A DNA stretch of 7,381 nt from CAZVJA01 sp964626885 (GCA_964626885.1 CAZVJA010000251.1:1-7381); one strand, 5' to 3'. Positions 1 through 6,683 are shown, counted from the stretch's first letter. Translations and numbers: made by a program. Notes: generated by a model not told the origin, from the sequence alone.

Positions 1-489
1 TTCACCCAGGAATTCGACGCCGTTTTCAGCAACGCCGCGTTGCACTGGATGAAGCGGCCTGACGAGGTCATCGCGGGAGTTGCCCGCGCGCTGCGGCCCG
101 GCGGACGATTCGTCGGCGAATTCGGCGTGGCGGGGAATGTCGCGGCTGTCGAACAGGCTGTGGCCGATGCACTCGCCCGGCGCGGCATTGACGCGGCGGC
201 ATATCACCCCTGGTATTTTCCGACTCCGGACGAATATCGCGGCAAGCTGGAGGGACGCGGATTCGTGGTCCGCTCGATACAACTGATTCCCCGGCCGACC
301 CCCATTCCCGGCAGCATGATCGACTGGCTGGAGACCTTCGGGGAAAGTTTCACTCGGGCACTTCCGACTCAGCTGCGGCCCGACTTCCTTGCGGAAGTGC
401 AAGAGGCCTTACGGCCCAAGTTATGCAACAGCGACGGGCAATGGACTGTCGACTACGTGCGGCTGCGCTTCGCGGCAGTAATGAACTGA
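1..489 (+). CDS. Class I SAM-dependent methyltransferase, C-terminal part (5' end outside window)
   Basis: The frame is open from base 1 and stops with TGA at 487-489, giving 162 visible residues; the start lies upstream. Residues 5-17 read EFDAVFSNAALHWM-like (from E4), the strand and loop after the SAM-binding core in trans-aconitate-methyltransferase-like and Methyltransf_11/25 enzymes. ALRPGGRFVGEFG follows at about residues 32-44, the usual LRPGG turn and next strand. The remaining ~115 residues, rich in W, P and aromatic residues (YHPWYFPTPDEYR), match the helical cap that holds the acceptor substrate in this family. The N-terminal glycine-rich SAM loop (DxGCGxG) is missing only because of the window edge. 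The enzyme would be cytoplasmic and move a methyl group from SAM to an unknown small molecule. An inverted repeat CACGCG/CGCGTG (490-495, 521-526) follows the stop directly, without a T tract. Family call is secure; substrate is unknown. Confidence 0.85.
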   Translation, partial: FTQEFDAVFSNAALHWMKRPDEVIAGVARALRPGGRFVGEFGVAGNVAAVEQAVADALARRGIDAAAYHPWYFPTPDEYRGKLEGRGFVVRSIQLIPRPTPIPGSMIDWLETFGESFTRALPTQLRPDFLAEVQEALRPKLCNSDGQWTVDYVRLRFAAVMN

Positions 490-539
490 CACGCGTCCGG
501 TCGCTCTTGGCCTGGTATGGCGCGTGACCACAAAGACTC

Positions 540-568
540 TTCGCAACGGGTGTTTTCGACGGTATGCT
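540..568 (+). promoter_or_regulatory. Weak sigma-70-like promoter candidate for DUF1501 protein A
   Basis: TTCGCA at 540-545 and TATGCT at 563-568 are separated by 17 bases; each matches its consensus at 4 of 6 positions. Transcription would start near 575, leaving an ~80 base leader before the ATG at 658. The leader contains the tight inverted repeat ACGGC-T-GCCGT (596-606). The match is modest and could be chance. Confidence 0.25.
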
Positions 569-657
569 GTATTGACTGCGGAGAATCTCACCCCGACGGC
601 TGCCGTTTGTCCTGCCTGAGTCTGTCGATCCTGCCAAAGTGACCAAGGGCCCGCCCG

Positions 658-2058
658 ATGTCAAAAGGTTCCGCTCAGACCGCTCCGGTGCGTTGCCTTG
701 GGCCGGGAAGCCGGCGCGAGTTCTTACGCGCCGGGCTGACCGGCATGGCGTCCCTCTCGCTCCCCGGACTGTTGCGTCTGCGGGCCGAAGCGGGACTCGA
801 CGCCGCGAAAAAGAATGAGCCGACCGCCGTCATTCTGGTCTGGCTGATCGGCGGCGCCAGCCATCTCGAAACCTACGATCCCAAGCCGCTCGCGCCGTCG
901 GAGTATCGCGGCCCCTTCTCGCCGATCCGCACCAAGACGCCGGGTCTCGACGTCTGCGAGTTGCTGCCGCTGCACGCAAAAACATCCGACAAATTCACGA
1001 TCTTACGGTCGCTGGCGCACACCGGGTTCTGCCATCAGCAGGGAGCACAGCAGTTGCTCACCGGCCATCCGGTCCGCGAATTGAAGAACCAGCCCGACAA
1101 CCCCGATCTGTTTTCCATCACGCATCGTCTGCGGTACGACCCGGCCAAGAAAATTCCCAACTACGTGGGCATCAAGCCGACGCCGTACATCGGCCCGGCT
1201 TACCTCGGGCCGGCGTATGAGTGCTTCGCGGTCAACGGCGATCCGAACGACGCGAACTTCTCGGTCCCGAACCTCAGCGTCAATGATGACAAAAGAGTCG
1301 ATCGCATCCGCGACCGGATCAGTCTGCGAAAAAGCTTCGACCGCATGGTCCGCGACGTCGATCGCGCCGGACGAATGCAGGCATTCGACACCTATGAATC
1401 GCAGGCGTGGAATGTGTTGACCAGTTCCGAGACCCGCGAGGCGTTCAATATCGAAAAAGAAGATCCGCGCATTCGCGATCGCTACGGCCGCAATGCCTGG
1501 GGACAGCAATGCCTCCTCGCGCGGCGTCTTGTGGAGTCGGGAGTGGAGCTGATTACCACCACTCTCAACGGCCCTCTCTGCGGTCGCGTACAGAACTGGG
1601 ACGATCATGCGGTCAACCATCATTGTTTCGATGCCATGAAATCGCGCGCTCCGTATTACGATCAGGCGGTTACCGCGCTGGTGGAAGACCTTCACGAGCG
1701 GGGACTCGACAAACAGGTGCTGGTGATCGTTACTGGAGAATTCGGCCGCACTCCAAAGGTGACTTACCAGCCGGACAGCGCGTCGGGAGTGATGCAGCCG
1801 GGGCGCGACCATTGGCCGAATGCGACCTCGCTGCTTTTCAGCGGCGGCGGCATCACGGAGGGCCAGGTGATCGGCGCGACCGACAGCAGAGGAGAGTTCG
1901 TCACCGAGCGGGTTGTCGGTCGCCAGGATTTTCTAAGAACCGTCTACCACCATTTGGGGGTGAATCCAGAAGGATTGGCGTTCACGAACTTCGACGGCCG
2001 GCCGATCCCGGTCGTCTCCGACGGCGCGGTGATTCCTGAACTGGTCGCGCGCGTCTGA
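658..2058 (+). CDS. DUF1501 family protein A, Tat-exported
   Basis: A 466-residue protein of the DUF1501 family (Pfam PF07394), related to the alkaline phosphatase/sulfatase fold. Its enzymatic substrate is not known. The N-terminus has a twin-arginine signal: SRREFLRAG at residues 18-26, then a hydrophobic stretch to about 42 and a likely cleavage near AEAG (43-46), so the mature protein is exported folded. Family landmarks are GGASHLETYD (65-74, first metal-ligand region), WDDH (314-317), GEFGRTP (360-366), GRDHWP (382-387, Asp and His expected to bind metal) and FDGRPIP near the C-terminus. The ATG at 658 is preceded by AAGGG at 645-649 with 8 bases between, which supports this start. In planctomycetes such genes often sit beside DUF1549/DUF1553 cytochrome-type genes; none is here. 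Compared with protein B, the stretch before WDDH is longer and reads LNGPLCGRVQN rather than SGGG. Length is normal for the family. Confidence 0.93.
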   Translation: MSKGSAQTAPVRCLGPGSRREFLRAGLTGMASLSLPGLLRLRAEAGLDAAKKNEPTAVILVWLIGGASHLETYDPKPLAPSEYRGPFSPIRTKTPGLDVCELLPLHAKTSDKFTILRSLAHTGFCHQQGAQQLLTGHPVRELKNQPDNPDLFSITHRLRYDPAKKIPNYVGIKPTPYIGPAYLGPAYECFAVNGDPNDANFSVPNLSVNDDKRVDRIRDRISLRKSFDRMVRDVDRAGRMQAFDTYESQAWNVLTSSETREAFNIEKEDPRIRDRYGRNAWGQQCLLARRLVESGVELITTTLNGPLCGRVQNWDDHAVNHHCFDAMKSRAPYYDQAVTALVEDLHERGLDKQVLVIVTGEFGRTPKVTYQPDSASGVMQPGRDHWPNATSLLFSGGGITEGQVIGATDSRGEFVTERVVGRQDFLRTVYHHLGVNPEGLAFTNFDGRPIPVVSDGAVIPELVARV

Positions 2059-2093
2059 GGCCTGCGTTTTCGCACGCGGCAAGTCTCCCTGAT

Positions 2094-2136
2094 GCGGAGA
2101 GATTGTTCCAGACCTCCGTTCTCTCCGCTGTCTTTT
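2094..2136 (+). terminator. Probable intrinsic terminator after DUF1501 protein A
   Basis: A perfect 9 bp inverted repeat, GCGGAGAGA (2094-2102) and TCTCTCCGC (2120-2128), encloses a 17 base loop. TCTTTT follows at 2131-2136 and another TTTT a few bases on. It starts 36 bases after the stop codon. The loop is longer than usual and the T tract is interrupted, hence moderate confidence. Confidence 0.5.
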
Positions 2137-2153
2137 CAGATTTTGACTATTTG

Positions 2154-2178
2154 TAACAGCTTATTTCACAGGCTGTTA
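2154..2178. other. Second intergenic hairpin between DUF1501 A and the L,D-transpeptidase gene
   Basis: TAACAGC (2154-2160) and GCTGTTA (2172-2178) form a perfect 7 bp stem around an 11 base loop, and two G-T pairs can extend it outward. It lies between the terminator and the next promoter. It could back up termination or be an operator; the sequence does not decide which. Confidence 0.35.
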
Positions 2179-2218
2179 TGTCGCCGGGGGCTTCCCGTAG
2201 CCTCATTTGCGGGGCTTT

Positions 2219-2227
2219 TGCTATAGT
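2219..2227 (+). promoter_or_regulatory. Extended -10 promoter candidate for the L,D-transpeptidase gene
   Basis: TG-C-TATAGT at 2219-2227 fits an extended -10 element (TATAGT is 5 of 6 to TATAAT). No good -35 box lies 17 bases upstream, which extended -10 promoters tolerate. A start near 2234 would give a leader of about 117 bases. The box sits in the loop and 3' arm of an inverted repeat GCGGGGCT/AGTCCCGC (2209-2216, 2225-2232; one G-T pair), which might influence promoter access. The leader itself carries short stems, for example CCCC/GGGG at 2232-2243. Confidence 0.4.
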
Positions 2228-2334
2228 CCCGCCCCACATGGGGATGACCGAATCCCTTCCCGTCTACGTAATCCCGACGGCAGCAACCAAAAGCTGACAT
2301 TCCTCGATTCCGGGGAATTGGTCGACCGCAGTTC

Positions 2335-2341
2335 AAGGAAG
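2335..2341 (+). promoter_or_regulatory. Ribosome binding site that fixes the L,D-transpeptidase start
   Basis: AAGGAAG lies 9 bases before the ATG at 2351. The frame stays open further upstream to a TTG at 2207, but that extension would encode a polar, low-complexity leader in front of the membrane segment, and it overlaps the promoter candidate. The ATG at 2351 is therefore the better start. Confidence 0.6.
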
Positions 2342-2350
2342 AACGACGCC

Positions 2351-3721
2351 ATGCGACAACGCTATCAGAATCGTTCAATCTTCGGCATCGTATTCTGGAG
2401 TCTGCTGCTCGGTGGAACCACGGTGTATACCGCGTGGAAGTTCGACTGGCTCTCCATCGACCTGTCCGAAATGATTGGGCGCCGCATCGAAACGTCCGAC
2501 AAGGCTGACCTGACTGCGATCGAACAGCAAGACGATAAGCCAGCCGACGGAGCCACGGTTGAAGGTGCCGTCTTTCACGATCAATCGGAACCGCCGGTCG
2601 AATTTGTCGCGGACGAGGCTCCCGAATTGACTCGTCCCGAACAGGAAACAACCGCCCGGTTGCGAGAGCTGCAGCAGCGGCAAACGGCGCGAGACGCGAC
2701 CTCGACTGTACGAGGAACGCTCGATCCCGAGTTCTCCGCGCGCGTTCCCAGCAATCCATTCGCGGACGAAGCGAACGCGACTCCACAGCACCGAACAACC
2801 GCCGGAGAAGACCAGGGCGCCTCGGCTGCGGAGCCGACGCAATCGCGTGTCGCCGACTTCCGGCCGAGGGGATCGAATGCCTTTCCAAATTCAGGAGCGG
2901 GCCTTACGAAACAGGCTTCAAAACGTCGGCTTCCCCAGTCCGAGATTTCGCAAAGCGAACCGCACGGTTCGGAACGGGTGATTCAGGCCTCGAATGAGGA
3001 GCCGCAATTGGCGGCGCCGCCGGTCTCAGCCGCGGTGACCGAAGCGCTCCACGAAATCGATCGCCTGATCGGCGAGAACGATATTCTCAGCGCGCATCGC
3101 GAGTTGTCGAAGGCGTACTGGTCGCATCCCGAATTGCGGGGCGTGCTCCGGCAACGGATCGAGAAGACCGCCGAAACGATTTACTTTTCTCCCCAGCCTC
3201 ATTTTCTGGAACCATACGTCGTGCAGGATGGGGACCAGTTCGCGAAGTTCGCCAAGATGTATGACGTTCCGTGGCAGTACCTCGCGAAGCTGAACCGGGT
3301 CGATCCCACCCGAATCCGCGCCGGTCAGAAGTTGAAGGTCATTCGCGGGCCGTTCAGCGCGGTCGTGGAATTGAGCCGCTTTGAAATGACGATTCATGCC
3401 CACGGCTATTATGTGCGCCGGTTCGACGTCGGAATCGGCAAACAAGGTTCCTCGCCCGTCGGCAAGCACGTGGTGCTCGAAAAAGTCGCCAACCCGCAGT
3501 ACACCGATCCCGAAGGTCGCGTGATCGACGCCGACGATCCGAGCAATCCGCTCGGCGAGCGCTGGATCGATCTTGGCAACGGATACGGCATTCACGGCAC
3601 CATCGAACCCGACTCCATCGGCAAGGCGCAGTCGCGCGGCTGCATCCGCCTGCGGAATGACGACGTCGCCGAAGTCTACGATCTGCTGGGTGTCGGCTCT
3701 GAAGTGGTCATTCGGCAGTAG
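2351..3721 (+). CDS. Membrane-anchored LysM and L,D-transpeptidase (YkuD) protein
   Basis: A 456-residue protein that would form or edit 3-3 cross-links in peptidoglycan, or attach peptides to it, outside the cytoplasmic membrane. Residues ~8-29 (RSIFGIVFWSLLLGG and on) form one transmembrane helix after a basic start, consistent with a signal anchor. Residues ~30-220 are an acidic, Q/E/S/P-rich, probably disordered linker. Residues ~226-275 are a predicted helical segment (EALHEIDRLIGENDILSAHR). A LysM domain spans ~287-332 (YVVQDGDQFAKFAK, then LNRVDP and AGQKLKV) and would bind glycan. The YkuD domain spans ~335-456, with catalytic motif IHGT (His415) and SRGCIRL (Cys431 nucleophile, Arg433). 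All key catalytic residues are present, so it is predicted active. The start at 2351 has a good ribosome site. Spacing to both neighbours suggests its own transcript. D-amino-acid donor and cross-link type cannot be read from sequence. Confidence 0.93.
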   Translation: MRQRYQNRSIFGIVFWSLLLGGTTVYTAWKFDWLSIDLSEMIGRRIETSDKADLTAIEQQDDKPADGATVEGAVFHDQSEPPVEFVADEAPELTRPEQETTARLRELQQRQTARDATSTVRGTLDPEFSARVPSNPFADEANATPQHRTTAGEDQGASAAEPTQSRVADFRPRGSNAFPNSGAGLTKQASKRRLPQSEISQSEPHGSERVIQASNEEPQLAAPPVSAAVTEALHEIDRLIGENDILSAHRELSKAYWSHPELRGVLRQRIEKTAETIYFSPQPHFLEPYVVQDGDQFAKFAKMYDVPWQYLAKLNRVDPTRIRAGQKLKVIRGPFSAVVELSRFEMTIHAHGYYVRRFDVGIGKQGSSPVGKHVVLEKVANPQYTDPEGRVIDADDPSNPLGERWIDLGNGYGIHGTIEPDSIGKAQSRGCIRLRNDDVAEVYDLLGVGSEVVIRQ

Positions 3722-3722
3722 G

Positions 3723-3794
3723 GCATTCGTTCAGCTCGATTTGGACTGCCACGGGCGGCTTATCCCGCCGCGCGAATGCGCGACGACGAGCTGA
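3723..3794. other. Interleaved inverted repeats after the L,D-transpeptidase stop (possible pseudoknot or termination structure)
   Basis: Starting two bases after the stop there are two perfect, crossing complementary pairs: GCATTCG (3723-3729) with CGAATGC (3773-3779), and TCAGCTCG (3731-3738) with CGAGCTGA (3787-3794). Between them lies a small hairpin, GGCGG-cttatc-CCGCC (3754-3769). The A-B-A'-B' order means both long pairs can form together only as a pseudoknot; otherwise they are alternatives. No T tract follows. Function is unknown. Confidence 0.35.
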
Positions 3795-3862
3795 GCTCAA
3801 GAGTCGGCCTGGTCAAGTTCGTCGATTCTTAGGTGGTGGGTCCGTATCAACGTTCTGGCAGG

Positions 3863-3902
3863 GAGCGGCTGGAGCGAGCGGAGTGAACGACCAGTCCCGC
3901 TC
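3863..3902. repeat. GC-rich hairpin with an AGCGAGCGGA-type loop
   Basis: GAGCGGCTGG (3863-3872) pairs with CCAG-tc-CCGCTC (3891-3902), a 10 bp stem with a two-base bulge, around an 18 base loop rich in GAGCG/GAACGA-like steps. No coding function fits this 329 bp intergenic stretch (3722-4050): no reading frame there has a plausible start plus recognisable protein. It may be a dispersed intergenic repeat or a bidirectional transcription stop. Confidence 0.4.
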
Positions 3903-3977
3903 GACCTGGGGGCGAACGAAAGCGGTTCGACCCCGGCCATCCACCTCAAAGTAACCCAGTACCAAAAAAGATTGAAA

Positions 3978-4006
3978 TTGCGGCTGTCCGCGGCCCTCCG
4001 TAGAAT
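3978..4006 (+). promoter_or_regulatory. Sigma-70-like promoter candidate for DUF1501 protein B
   Basis: TTGCGG (3978-3983) and TAGAAT (4001-4006) are separated by exactly 17 bases. The -10 matches consensus at 5 of 6 and the -35 begins with the TTG core. Transcription would start near 4013, giving a leader of about 38 bases that contains the ribosome site GAGGAA at 4040-4045. Confidence 0.45.
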
Positions 4007-4050
4007 GGTGGTCTCGTGGAGAGGTCGATAACCGACGTTGAGGAACGCGC

Positions 4051-5379
4051 ATGTTCGACGTCTGGGGTCCAAAATTCCGCAACTGCGATGGCCTGACGCG
4101 CCGCAGCGTCCTCAAGGCCGGTGCGCTGCTGTGGGGGGGCTTCGGCCTGGCGGACCTGCTCCGACACCGTGCCGAAGCCGGGGCGACCAACGGATCAAAG
4201 CCGCGGACCGCCGTCATCCAGATCTTCTGCGGTGGCGGGCCCAGCCATCTCGACACTTACGACCTCAAGCCGCACGCCCCGGCAGAGATTCGAGGCGAGT
4301 TCCGCGAGATCCCCACCAACGTTCCCGGCATTCGCATTTCGGAACATCTGCCGCTGCAAGCACGGGTGATGGACAAGCTGGCGGTCGTCCGTTCCGTGCG
4401 ACACGGCGTCTCGGGGCATCTCCCCGGCTCGCACCTCATCCTCACCGGCTACGAAACTTCGAACAACCCGGTCGATAACACCAGCCCCTTCACTGGTTCG
4501 GTAGTCGCCCGGCTTCGCGGCGCGAACGCCACTGGCATGCCGGCCTATGCCGCCGTGCCGCGCAAGGTGTCGTTCGGCTCGGCGGCTTATCTCGGCGCCG
4601 GGTTCAATCCATTCGCCACCGAGATGGAACCGAACGCCAAAGATTTCCGCGTGAAAAGTCTGAAGCTCGACAAGCGCGTCTCTTCCGACCGGCTTAGCGC
4701 TCGGCAGTCGCTGCTGGCGCGGCTCGATCATTTTCGCCGCGACGTCGATCTGCACGGCGACCTCGAAGGGCTGGATTCATTCTATCAAGACGCCGTCGAG
4801 ATGATCACCAGCGACCGGGCCGCGAAAGCGTTCGACATCGACAGCGAAGACCCGAAGCTCCGCGACGAATATGGCCGAACTTCCATCGGACAGAACTGCC
4901 TCCTCGCCCGCCGGCTGGTCGAGGCGGGGGTGTCGTACGTCACCTGTCTCTCGGGCGGCGGGTGGGACACGCACAAAAACAACTTCTCCGAGTTGCGAAA
5001 GGTGAGCCTGCCCCGCTACGACCGCGCGATCGCGGCACTCGTCCGCGATCTGCACGACCGCGGGCTCGACAAGAACGTGATGGTGATGGCGTTCGGCGAA
5101 TTCGGCCGCACGCCGCGCATCAACCGCGACGCCGGCCGCGATCACTGGCCCGGCGCGATGTCGATGCTCTTGGCCGGCGGCGGCTTGAAGACCGGCCAGA
5201 TGGTCGGCACGACCGACCCCCGCGGGGCGTATCCGGCGAGCGACCCGCATTCCCCCGGCGATGTGCTGGCGACAATGTACCGCTTCATGGGGATCGACAC
5301 GCACCACGAGTTCCACGACCACAACGGCCGCCCAGTGCCGGTGCTCCGCGAAGGAACGCCCATCACGGCGCTGATTTGA
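4051..5379 (+). CDS. DUF1501 family protein B, Tat-exported
   Basis: A 442-residue DUF1501 (PF07394) protein and paralogue of the gene at 658-2058; the two align over nearly the whole length. The Tat signal is LTRRSVLKAG at residues 15-24, then a hydrophobic run (ALLWGGFGLADLL) and probable cleavage near AEAG (41-44). Landmarks are GGGPSHLDTYD (61-71), GQNCLLARRLVEAGV (280-294), GGGWDTHKNN (302-311), GEFGRTP (349-355), GRDHWPGAM (362-370) and HNGRPVPV (424-431). The Asp and His residues in these motifs are those expected to ligate metal in the alkaline phosphatase-like fold. GGGWDTH is the common family form, so B looks more typical than A. GAGGAA ends 5 bases before the ATG, supporting the start. 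The product should be exported; its substrate is unknown. The 61 bases after the stop have no clear terminator, but the palindromic element at 5441 could fold at the transcript's end. Confidence 0.93.
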   Translation: MFDVWGPKFRNCDGLTRRSVLKAGALLWGGFGLADLLRHRAEAGATNGSKPRTAVIQIFCGGGPSHLDTYDLKPHAPAEIRGEFREIPTNVPGIRISEHLPLQARVMDKLAVVRSVRHGVSGHLPGSHLILTGYETSNNPVDNTSPFTGSVVARLRGANATGMPAYAAVPRKVSFGSAAYLGAGFNPFATEMEPNAKDFRVKSLKLDKRVSSDRLSARQSLLARLDHFRRDVDLHGDLEGLDSFYQDAVEMITSDRAAKAFDIDSEDPKLRDEYGRTSIGQNCLLARRLVEAGVSYVTCLSGGGWDTHKNNFSELRKVSLPRYDRAIAALVRDLHDRGLDKNVMVMAFGEFGRTPRINRDAGRDHWPGAMSMLLAGGGLKTGQMVGTTDPRGAYPASDPHSPGDVLATMYRFMGIDTHHEFHDHNGRPVPVLREGTPITALI

Positions 5380-5440
5380 GTTTGATGAGGCTTCGACGAA
5401 ATTCGTACTGCGTGTCGGCTGAACACTCGCTGAAGTAAAA

Positions 5441-5518
5441 GTAGGATGCGCAGAGTCTTCGAGGCCCACCATGAGATCTTGTGACTGGTGTGCCTCGCGA
5501 AACCTCGGCATACCCTAC
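5441..5518 (+). repeat. Palindromic repeat element, copy 1 (MITE-like, 78 bp)
   Basis: This element is an almost full-length imperfect palindrome. The left arm is 5441-5471, the 14 base loop TGAGATCTTGTGAC is 5472-5485, and the right arm is 5486-5518. The ends are GTAGG and CCTAC; 24 of 31 aligned arm positions pair, with a 2 base gap. The best inner stem is CGAGGC/GCCTCG plus CACCA/TGGTG. A second copy in the same orientation lies at 6973-7049, differing by 7 substitutions and one single-base gap; a central 40 bp (5471-5510 and 7002-7041) is identical. It encodes no transposase. AA on both sides could be a 2 bp target duplication, but that is weak. Its size, terminal inverted repeats and lack of coding fit a miniature inverted-repeat or REP-like element. 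Confidence 0.85.
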
Positions 5519-5579
5519 AAGACTGAGGAACAGGTGCTACCCCGTTACACCCGTCATAGAGGAGTCATGGATCACATCG

Positions 5580-6683
5580 ATGCATACGCTTTTGATGACG
5601 TTAGCCTTGGCTCAATCAACCGGCGCCGACCCTCATTGGGTTTCGGTCGACCAAAATGAAGGCCAGTGTCACCTTCTGGATTTCGGCGAAAGACCAGATG
5701 GCACCTTTCGCGGAACCAGAAGGTGGTTCGGACAAGGAATGTTGCTGAAATGCACTTTCTTTGTCGCGACGACATCCTGGAAGTTCGATCTTCGTAACGC
5801 GATTAGTGCAGGTGGCATGTTTCATGGAGATCATCCGCCGTTGCATTATGGCTACAACGTGGCCTTCTTCGATGCTCAGGAGAATCTCATTGCTTGTGAT
5901 GGCGGCGGTTTGCCTGACTTTCCTGCAGTCAGAGGTGGCGGAGCAACTTCCGTCACCCGTACGATGCCGATCCCCCAAGGGCTCCATCGCGACATCGAGT
6001 CTTACAAAGTGGCGTACTATGAGTCTGACGAGCCGATGGGGACGGTAGCGTTCGACGAGAATCAAGCTTTGGAAGTAACGTCAACGAACGGCGACACTGG
6101 AGAAACGACTGTCAAAAGTTGGCCCTTATGGAAAAGTGACGGCGAGTTGCGAGGTTCGTCATTCCAGGTACGAGCAGGCTCGCGACTTCTACCGAAGTCC
6201 ATTCATGAAGTTTGGCGGGCGGAAACGACGGAGGGGATCTGTTCCCTGCACAAGCCAACTTCTTCAGATGACGGCGAGCGGAAGATGCAAGAGTTGGCCG
6301 TGGAATTGGGCGAAACGCTCACGCTGAAGGTCAAATGTCGTTGTATTGTGAATGCCAACAATGCCATCGAAACTTCGGTGAACGTCAAGAATGGGTCGAA
6401 CAAGAAGCTCCACGGCGCACTGTACATCGCATTTTTCGACACCTATGGAAATCTTGTCGGATGCACAAGTACCGAAACTGCAACAGAGCCTCACGCGACG
6501 AGTCCTGCTGTGAAAATCAACGGCAGACCGCTTTCTGATTCATCGGTTTTCAGGAGCATCATGCCGGTCCCCGTTCCCCTCGGAATCGAGAAGAAAATCA
6601 CGTCGTACAAAATAACCCTTTACGAATCTGAAAAGCCAATTGGTGCGACTGCTGATGAAAAGCAGCCAGCGCAATCAAAATAG
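5580..6683 (+). CDS. Unrecognised, possibly exported protein with two internally repeated domains
   Basis: I do not recognise the family. From the ATG at 5580 it has 367 residues. The N-terminus, MHTLLMTLALAQSTGA, is a short hydrophobic stretch with an ALA-Q site and may be a shortened signal peptide. Two halves share a repeated unit of about 100 residues, roughly 54-155 and 247-356. The best-matching blocks are YNVAFFDAQENLIAC with LYIAFFDTYGNLVGC, and MPIPQGLHRDIESYKVAYYE with MPVPVPLGIEKKITSYKITLYE. Alternating polar and hydrophobic residues suggest beta-sandwich domains; that is inference. The start is uncertain: AGAGGAG (5558-5564) is 15 bases from this ATG but 2 bases from an out-of-frame ATG at 5567. 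The frame is closed upstream by TGA at 5472 inside the repeat. Sampled GC is near 47-52%, well below the neighbouring genes, and repeats bracket it, which suggests acquisition by transfer. Confidence 0.72.
   Translation: MHTLLMTLALAQSTGADPHWVSVDQNEGQCHLLDFGERPDGTFRGTRRWFGQGMLLKCTFFVATTSWKFDLRNAISAGGMFHGDHPPLHYGYNVAFFDAQENLIACDGGGLPDFPAVRGGGATSVTRTMPIPQGLHRDIESYKVAYYESDEPMGTVAFDENQALEVTSTNGDTGETTVKSWPLWKSDGELRGSSFQVRAGSRLLPKSIHEVWRAETTEGICSLHKPTSSDDGERKMQELAVELGETLTLKVKCRCIVNANNAIETSVNVKNGSNKKLHGALYIAFFDTYGNLVGCTSTETATEPHATSPAVKINGRPLSDSSVFRSIMPVPVPLGIEKKITSYKITLYESEKPIGATADEKQPAQSK

Noticed and set aside
1003..1812. 269-codon - strand frame opposite DUF1501 A
   Set aside because: High-GC shadow with no recognisable domain; the + strand gene here has full family motifs.
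2166..2888. 240-codon - strand frame over the promoter and linker of the L,D-transpeptidase
   Set aside because: Arg/Ser-rich composition typical of a shadow frame; overlaps a well-supported + gene.
3832..3951. Possible tRNA: GGTGG near 3832, GGTTCGACC near 3924 and CCACC near 3944
   Set aside because: Only a 5 bp acceptor-like match, ~115 bases apart; the T-arm stem does not pair (AGCGG against CCGGC) and no anticodon arm is visible.
3813..4256. 147-codon - strand frame across the 3722-4050 intergenic region
   Set aside because: Mostly antisense to the DUF1501 B start, with no domain and no ribosome site; it runs through hairpins.
4777..5511. Long - strand frame beginning MPRFREAHQSQDL, and a similar one at 6620-7042 starting with the same residues
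   Set aside because: Both begin in the two copies of the palindromic repeat and then run antisense to real genes (DUF1501 B; the unrecognised gene and GT2 fragment). They are shadows joined by a repeat, not a gene family.
5471..5659. Short + frame starting at ATG 5471 inside repeat copy 1 (MRSCDWCASRNLG...), with the same peptide start in copy 2 at 7002
   Set aside because: The shared peptide is only the translated repeat; sequence after it diverges at once and matches nothing. No ribosome site.
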